A DNA stretch of 64,000 nt. It comes from Antilocapra americana (lineage: Eukaryota; Chordata; Mammalia; Artiodactyla; Antilocapridae). Both the position numbers and the translations under genes were made by a program. Of the stretch, positions 57,744-64,000 are shown one piece after another. Under the pieces are notes generated by a model. That model searched no databases. It saw nothing but the letters and a program-made list of their open reading frames with translations, and was not told where the DNA came from. The stretch covers positions 11,562,476 through 11,626,475 of the forward strand of contig ML660774.1 in assembly GCA_007570785.1 (NCBI GenBank), read 5' to 3'. Every line of letters starts with the position of its first letter. The stretch's first letter is position 1.

Positions 57744-58009
57744 AATGTAATGAAATTAATGGATTTTCCTTTAAAAAGAAAACAGCTATGTGTTTTTTCT
57801 AAAATTTTCTCTTAGTATTCATAAAACCCCAAAACACAACAGGAATAAGAACAAATGTACCAGTTTTGAGATGCTCTCAAATATGGAATACAAAAATATT
57901 GGTGTTTTTTCTTTGTAGCAATTTAACTTGTTTCTTAAAATTCCCTCAAGGCAATACTACCATCAATTAAAAGGCAGACTGTTTCAGGATAGGTGAAAAA
58001 GATTCAATA
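57744..58009. other. Unassigned AT-rich sequence
   Basis: No repeat or gene recognised. Confidence 0.4.
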
Positions 58010-58190
58010 CCGTAGCCATTAGCTACAAGTCACTGTTCAGATACAAATTACAATTAAATAGTTAAAATTTTAATAGTACTCAACATTCATCACATTGCGA
58101 GTATTCAGTGGCCACATGTGGCTAACAGGTTGGACAGTGCAGATGAAGACTCTTTCCATGGTGGCAGGACAGTCTATGTGCAATGATTTA
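58010..58190. mobile_element. Old DNA-transposon relic (gccacatgtggcta type)
   Basis: gtagccattagctacaagtc, cattgcgagtattcagtggc and ccacatgtggctaacaggtt followed by ggacagtgcaga follow the same non-autonomous family as the relic at 22.1-24.7 kb. Family name not assigned. Confidence 0.6.
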
Positions 58191-58579
58191 AACTATGATA
58201 TTTACATCCAGAAATTTATCACAGGTTTAGGACCACTAAATCACAGATTTAGGACAACTTAAACAGGTAAAAGTGAGTTCTGAGCCAGTTACAAAGAAAG
58301 ACTCAAGATATTTTTACTTTTCTCTCCTTAGTATCTGGATGAGTCCTGGTTTCCTGAGGTTGGCAGGATGCCCTTCAGTGGCTATTTTTAATTGTCCCAT
58401 CATGGTGCAACAGCTGAATCCTTTGTGGCTGGACCCTAGAGTCTCCAGCGAGCAGTCAGTCTTCATTCAGCTCCATCTCCTACTGGGATAGAATGTTCAC
58501 TCAACTCATCTTTATCACTGATTTGCTTTGCTGCAGCCACCTTTTTGCACCTATCTGGTTGGAGCCAGTTATTTTGCTC
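58191..58579. other. Unassigned sequence
   Basis: No repeat or gene recognised. Confidence 0.4.
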
Positions 58580-58800
58580 CTGGGACTTCGCAGGTGGTGC
58601 TAGTGGTGAAGAACCCACCTGCCAATGCAAGAGACAAAAGAGATGTGGGTTCGATCCCTGGGTTGGGAAGATCCCCTGGAGGAGGCCATGGCAACCCACT
58701 CCAGTAGAATCCCGTGGACAGAGGGCCCTGGCAGGGCTATGGTCCATGGGGTTGCAAAGAGTCGGACTGTAGCGACTTGGCACGCACGCACTGCTGCTAG
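58580..58800 (+). mobile_element. Bov-tA SINE
   Basis: Head gacttcgcaggtggtgctag, body tgggttcgatccctgggttg, core ccatggcaacccactccagt. The first half is CHR-like, but the core is BovA. Confidence 0.9.
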
Positions 58801-58869
58801 GACCACAGGTACGCAGTGGCTCTTCCCACGGCACCCTGGTCAGCGTTCCCGTTGAATCTTTTTCTTTCT

Positions 58870-59010
58870 TGTGGAGACACAGTTGAGGTACAACATTGTG
58901 TAAGCATGAGGGGTTCAACAGTGCTGATTTGATACATTTCTATGTTGCGATATGATGACCTCCCTAGCCTCAGCTCACACTTCAATCAGGTGACACAATT
59001 ATCACTTTTT
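58870..59010 (-). mobile_element. Old L1 3' UTR fragment
   Basis: gttgaggtacaacattgtgt, aggggttcaacagtgctgat, then acttcaatcaggtgacacaa: a minus-oriented old L1 3' end. Confidence 0.6.
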
Positions 59011-59764
59011 TATGTGTGTAGTGAAAGCAATCAAGACCTAGTCTCTTGGTAATTTTGAACGTTATAAATACAGTGTTGTTGCCGATACCACATTGAATCT
59101 TTTTGAAATTGGCAGGAAACAGAAAAATCAGGTCCAGAGCAAATACTTGGATAACTCTGGTCCCCTTTGTGCTTCTAGGCTTTTTGGGGGACAAGGAACA
59201 CCAGGGATCTCTGTGTAGATTTTCATACCCCAGACCAGGGCTTTGTGGTTGCTTTCCTAAGAGTGAGAAAGAAGAGCAAAGGAGAATACACTTTGTCCAA
59301 GAGAATCCCTTATTATTTGCCTGGGTGGGTGAGGGCTGGCTGAGGAGTGCAATCAAGCCCTGGAAAGACTAGGAGCATGCTTCTGCGGTCAGTCATTGCC
59401 TATATTTCTCTAATCCAACCTACTGGTCCTGGCTTCTCCTAGGTTGGCTTTTCCTTAGGAGTCCAATATTTCTTTCACATTCAAATCACCTGAGTCCCTA
59501 AGGACAAAGCCTTTGCATGCTTCATCTATAGCACGCTTCCTGGCACCTGGCTACTCTGAAACATTTGGGACCTTTTGTTCACACAAGTTTGCCTTTGAGG
59601 ACTCTAATTGCATGGTTTTACATTTTCAGTCATCCCATTCAAATGTGTCAATGTCCTTATAAAGTGACCGCCTGAAGCGTTTCCAAAAGGAACTTAACTC
59701 TTTTATATTTGAAAATATAGGATATAGAAAAAAGGCCGATTTTCCATTATTGAATAAATTAAAA
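59011..59764. other. Unassigned sequence
   Basis: No repeat or gene recognised with confidence. Confidence 0.4.
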
Positions 59765-60351
59765 TCATTCAAAATGGATTTTGTATAACAGCTTCCCTGA
59801 GCTGTTATTGACTAGCACTACTGGCATTGTAATCCACTAGTTCTACAGCTTGGAAGGTTTTCACACATATGGAAACTTCACGACAATCAAGAGTGAATCA
59901 CCACCCACAGTTTCCCTGTGCCCTTTGTCATCTCTGACTCTTTTCCTTTCTACCCTCCTCCAACTAACCCCCCTCCCAGTCTCCAGACAACCACTGTTCT
60001 GCTTTCTGTCATTATAAATTAATTTGCATTTTCTTGAGTTTTATATAAATAGAATTATACAGTGTCTAGTCTTCGTGTGTATGTGTGTGGGTGGGTGAGA
60101 GTCTGGCTTCTTTCATTCAGCATAAGTCTTTTGACATTCACGCATGTTGTATGAGAAAACAGCTCATTTTAAAAGATTGCAGAATAGTATTCAAGTGTAT
60201 GGTTATGTTATAATTTCTATATCCACTCATCTGGCAATGGACATTTGGGTTATTTCTAGTTTTTGCCTATTATAAATAAGCATGCTATGAGCATTCATGT
60301 ACCAATCTTTGTATAGACACATGTTTTTGTTTCTTTTGGTTAAATACCTGG

Positions 60352-60966
60352 GAGTGTGTTTTCCTCAAAGTTTTACTTTTGTGTCTCATCACACACAACA
60401 CACAAATTCGATATTTAATAGAGGATTATTTGACTTCATTACAATATACAGTCATTAAGAGAAGAGAAATAAAAACTAGAGAAAAGTAACAGCATCATCA
60501 TATTGGGCTGAACAACATCCAGAGTTAAACAGCTCTGGAAAGTCCCTGGTTAACAGCAATGTGGAGTTCCAACTGGGAAATGTCCTGGGCAATGTGTCCA
60601 CATCATTACAGAGACTTCAAATTGCAGTTTGGGGCACTCACACTTACAATCCCAGGCTGAAAACTGATATCGTCATCAGTTTGTACATACACAAAAATGC
60701 GGCTATTTTTTTTTCTAAACTTTTACAATGCTATTTGTTTCACCTTGTGAGTTACAGGATTTTGTTAGACCCTGGGAGATTGGACAGACCTCTAGGAGCT
60801 CAGGAATTCTAAGACCTACTCCCTCTCTCTTCTAATGTACTGCCTGACTTGCTACACTTGCATGCAGGCACAGAATTTGGGCAGTGTCTGGGCCGGTCAG
60901 AAGCCTGCCTTCCTGCTTCTGAAGCCTGAATAAGACTTCCTCCATTTTAAATTCCCTAACAGAGTG
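60352..60966 (-). mobile_element. Solo LTR (endogenous-retrovirus type) in old L1
   Basis: A 605-bp non-L1 block (60357-60961) starts TGTTTTCC and ends CCCTAACA, so it has TG...CA ends, and it is flanked by the 5-bp duplication gagtg (60352-60356 and 60962-60966; a sixth base t also matches). On the minus strand an ATTAAA signal is followed by a GT-rich run (tgtgtgttgtgtgtg) near its 3' end, as expected for an LTR poly(A) region; this sets the orientation. There is no internal viral sequence and no coding capacity. The family was not identified. Confidence 0.72.
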
Positions 60967-61136
60967 TAATGGCTGAGTCAAATGGAAGGTATATGTTTAA
61001 CTATCTAAGAGATTACCACACTGTTTTCCAAAGCATTTGCACCATTTTGCATTCCCATTAGCAGTGTGTTAGAATTCTAGTTGCTCAACATCTTTGCCAA
61101 CATGTGATATGGTTAATCTTTTTAATTTTAGCCATT

Positions 61137-61191
61137 TTTATAGTTGAGAAGTAAGTGAAGTCGCTCAGTCGTGTCTGATTCTTTATAGCTG
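61137..61191 (-). mobile_element. Ultra-short BovA SINE insertion with target-site duplication
   Basis: Inside the old L1, tttatagttg (61137-61146) and tttatagctg (61182-61191) flank only 35 bp. That insert contains gtgaagtcgctcagtcgtgt followed by ctgattc, the last bases of BovA. The L1 reads continuously without it. Confidence 0.8.
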
Positions 61192-61334
61192 TGTGGTGGT
61201 ATCTTATTATGTCTTAATTTGCATTTCTGTATTGACTAATTATTTTGAGCAAATTTTTACGGCTTATTTGCTGTTCATGTATTTTCTTTGAAGTGCCTAT
61301 TCAATTTTTTTGCCCATTTTTAATTTAAAATGTT

Positions 61335-62090
61335 TTCCAGTTTTATTGAAATATAATTAATATATAATATTGTATAAGTTTAAGGGGTTCAATGTGATGA
61401 TTTGCTGCCTGTCTATACTGTGAAATTCTTATTGTAATAAGGATAGTTATATCTTTGACTTGCCTCTGATCTTTGGGAGAAAACTTTCAGTCTTTCATCA
61501 CTGAGTATAACATTAGCTATAGTTTTTGTAGATGCCCTTTATCAAATGGATAAGTTCCATTCCCTTTCCAGTTTGCTGAGAGCTTTTTTTCTTTAAATCA
61601 GAAATGGATGTTGGATTTTGTCAAATGATTTTTCTGTATCTATTGAGATGATATTAAAAGGTTTTTTCAGGGCTTCTCAGGTGGTGTAAGTGGTAAAGAA
61701 TCTGCCCGCCAATGCAGGAGACTCATGTTTGATCTACGACGCAGGAAGATCCCACATGTCAAGTAGCAACTAAGCCTGTGGGTCACAACTGTTTAGCTTG
61801 TGCTCTAGACCCAGGGAGCCACAACTACTGAAGCCGACATGCCCTAGAGCCCGCGCTCAGCAACAAGAGGAGCTACCTCAATGAGAAACTTGTGTACTGA
61901 AACTAGACAGTAGGCCCCAGTCACCGCAGCTAGAAAAGGCCTGCATAGCAATGAAGACCCAACACAGCCAATAAATAAATAAAATTAATTCTTTTTAAAA
62001 GAGAGGGTTTTTTCCAGTCTAATACTATGGTAAATTACATTGATTCTTGATTATTAAAAAAGCTTGCCTACCTGGGGTAAATTAGGTTTT
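61335..62090 (-). mobile_element. Old L1 pieces flanking a SINE
   Basis: ttttattgaaatataattaa and ggttcaatgtgatgatttgc form an L1 3' end. They are followed by ORF2-type text (ttggattttgtcaaatgatt, tctattgagatgatattaaa) that resumes after the SINE (ccagtctaatactatggtaa). Minus-oriented. Confidence 0.65.
61671..61996 (+). mobile_element. Full-length CHR-type tRNA-derived SINE
   Basis: Complete order: tRNA head ggcttctcaggtggtgtaag, agaatctgcccgccaatgca, gatcccacatgtcaagtagc, ctagagcccgcgctcagcaa, aactagacagtaggccccag, aatgaagacccaacacagcc and an (AATA)n tail. Flanks aaaaggttttttcag (61656-61670) and agggttttttccag (to 62017) form the target duplication. It is the longest CHR copy here and a template for the shortened ones. 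Confidence 0.9.
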
Positions 62091-63156
62091 TATTTATTTT
62101 TTTATTTAATTTTTATTTTATGTTAACATTGATAGAATTTTTAAAACAGAGAAATTAATTAAGCTGGGTTTGAGTTTAATCTACTTGACTGTTATCACAG
62201 CACAGTGTATTAACTCATGAAAGACTTTTTTTCTAAGATTGTTCTCAAAAACTCAAAACTTAATTTTTCAGAGTGAAGTGATCTTGAAGTGGATAAAATT
62301 CATAATGATCATTGGATTGCCAAGGTTAAATGCAATGTGCTCTATTCTTCAGTCTTCTTAAAAATGAGAAAATATTTGAAGTGTCTACTTTTCATGAGTT
62401 GTTAGGCATCTCTGAACATACAATTTTTTCAGCCTAGGGCAAAGTATTTTGTGAGATTCTGTACATTTATACAACTCTCTTCCCGCCTCTATTTTGTGAG
62501 AACACTGGCAGGGAACCAGTGTAAACCCATTCCCTTTTGGAGTCATTTTCCTCCAAGGAGGCTGAAGGAACACTGCTCTGGGTGATGCTGGTAGTCCACA
62601 GAGGGTGACATAAAAAGATTAAACAATAATACCACCCATTAGCTACTGCTCCCAGAGAGATGCACAGGAAATATTCACTATCAAATTTCAGTTGAAACTC
62701 AGAGCAAGAAATGACTGTTCTCATCAGAGGAGAATTAAAAGATTCCCCCAGGCCTCAGAGGCAATGAGGCTGACTGTACCACTGAGCAAGGTGCCAAAGT
62801 GAGAAGGCAAACAATGAGCTTTCTGGCTAGAGACACCAAGCCCACAGCCATCAGCCGTTTTGTTAACCTGTAAATCAGGCTAAGCAGGCTGGATGGACCC
62901 AAGGCTTTGGAAGAAATGGCGTGATCAAGACTTCATCTTTGAGGATATTAACCAAGCACCTAAGCAAAGACTAGGACTATTTGCCGTACAATGGCTAACA
63001 GTGCAGGATTTCAGAATAGGGAGGCAGGGTCTGAATATTTCCCATGCAATTTCTGAACTATGTCTCTTTCTATTTTCCTTCTGAGCCTCCTTCAGCTTTC
63101 TTGTTTGGGTCATTGTGAGGGGAGGTGCAAAAGGCAACTAGCACATTACTGGTGCA
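62091..63156. other. Unassigned sequence
   Basis: T-rich at 62091-62150, then single-copy-looking DNA with no recognised gene or repeat. Confidence 0.4.
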
Positions 63157-64000
63157 TCAGTTCAGTTCAGTCGCTCAGTCATGTCCAACTCTTTGCGACC
63201 CCATGGACTGCAGCACACCAGGGCTCCCTGTTCATCACCAACTCCCGGAGTTTACTCAAACTCATGTCCATTGAGTCGGTGATGCCATCCAACCATCTCA
63301 TCCACTGTCTTCCCCTTCTCCTCCTGCCCTCCATCTTTCCCAGCATCAGGGTCTTTTCAAATGAGTCAGCTCTTCGCATCAGGTGGCCAAAGTATTGGAG
63401 TTTCAGCATCAGTCCTTCCAATGAGTATTCAGGACTGACCTCCTTTAAGGTGGACTGGTTGGATCTCCTTGCAGTCCAAGGGACTCTTAAGAGTCTTGTC
63501 CAGCACTGCAGTTCAAAAGCATCAATTCTTTGATACTCAGCTTTCTTTATAGTCCAACTCTCACATCCATACATGACTATTGGAAAAACCACAGCTTTGG
63601 CCAGACAGACCTTTCTTGGCAAAGTAATGTCTCTGCTTTTTAATATGCTGTCTAGGTTAGTCATAACTTTTCTTCCAAGGAGTCTTTTAATTTCATGGCT
63701 GCAGTCACCATCTGCAGTGATTTGGGAGCCCAAAAAAATAACAGTCACTGTTTCCATTGTTTCCCCATCTATTTGCCATGAAATGATGGGACTGGATGCC
63801 ATGAATTTAGTTTTCTGAATGTTGAGCTTTAAGCCAACTTTTTCACTCTCCTCTTTCACTTTCATCAAAAGGCTCTTTAATTCCTCTTCACTTTCTGCCA
63901 TAAGGGTGGAGTCATTTGCATATCTGAGGTTATTGATATTTCTCCTTGCAATCTTGAGTCCAGCTTGTGCTTCATCCAGCCCAGTATTTCTGTCTGACAT
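63157..64000 (-). mobile_element. BovB LINE (RTE), continues past the window end
   Basis: Starts with reversed pentamers (cagttcagttcagtcgctca) and runs without interruption to the window edge, so its 5' end and length are unknown. Good match to BovB throughout. Confidence 0.94.
63179..64000 (-). pseudogene. BovB reverse-transcriptase C-terminal remnant, one long frame
   Basis: The longest open BovB frame in the window (273 aa and open at the edge) covers the end of RT and the C-terminal region ([39 protein letters not shown]-like [18 protein letters not shown]). The catalytic box at 63911-63922 reads YAND instead of YADD: the first aspartate is Asn, so RT activity would be lost even though the frame is open. 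Confidence 0.9.

Larger units (their letters stand above)
59765..61330 (-). mobile_element. Old L1, antisense, split by a solo LTR
   Basis: L1 text runs 59765-60356 (cccagtctccagacaaccac, ttcattcagcataagtcttt, ttggttaaatacctgggagt) and continues at 60967 (taatggctgagtcaaatgga, ccacactgttttccaaagca, then tttgcccatttttaattt). The halves join smoothly if 60357-60961 and one target copy are removed. A 35-bp SINE scrap is inserted at 61147-61181. Confidence 0.8.

Noticed and set aside
63179..64000. 273-aa open frame as a functional reverse transcriptase
   Set aside because: It is the C-terminal part of a BovB copy with catalytic box YAND; the element is cut by the window edge and shows only the RT end.
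1..64000. A novel defence, secretion or metabolic gene system
   Set aside because: The window is repeat-rich ruminant DNA with no multi-gene cluster. Nothing in the sequence supports such a system.

Overview
The window is nuclear DNA from a ruminant, almost certainly a bovid. The evidence is the repeat content: BovB (RTE-type) LINE copies ending in the ACTGA pentamer tail, many Bov-tA/BovA SINEs whose core is the BovB 3' end, longer tRNA-derived cetartiodactyl SINEs of CHR type, and young L1 copies with a ruminant-type G-rich 3' UTR. I cannot tell cattle from buffalo, sheep or goat. No bacterial, plasmid or phage content is present, and no CRISPR array, operon or tRNA/rRNA gene was seen.

Layout. 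1-10.3 kb: mixed unique DNA with MIR and L2 relics, BovB ends, SINEs and two young L1 insertions; one of these (3.39-4.25 kb) is twin-primed and appears to carry a 3'-transduced segment. 10.3-17.7 kb: AT-rich and nearly free of recognisable young insertions. 17.78-18.66 kb: a strong CpG island with tandem GC boxes, a duplicated E-box 16-mer, a CCAAT box and a good minus-strand splice donor. This is the only part that looks like a gene promoter, probably firing leftward on the minus strand, possibly in both directions. 18.7-64 kb: repeat-dense intergenic or intronic DNA. It holds a 2.3 kb BovB at 22.3-24.6 kb inside an old DNA transposon, a SINE with an 81-bp transplanted segment (25.8 kb), a 187-bp-arm inverted repeat (30.5-31.4 kb), a mariner MITE split by a SINE (34 kb), an L1 inside a SINE (36.6 kb), BovB copies at 39.4, 47.9 and 63.2 kb, about 4 kb of old antisense L1 (41.4-45.9 kb), a second twin-primed L1 (57.3 kb), and a solo LTR inside an old L1 (60.4 kb).

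No complete protein-coding gene could be supported. The long open frames are L1 or BovB remnants, readings through SINEs, or GC-rich frames in the CpG island. The reverse-transcriptase frames are all broken: the four BovB copies that reach the catalytic box read YVDD, YADN, YADD followed by a frameshift, and YAND. The candidate exons at 17.1 and 51.6 kb are inference only. I looked for a new biological system and did not find one. What is worth a second look is insertion and rearrangement archaeology plus the CpG-island promoter.
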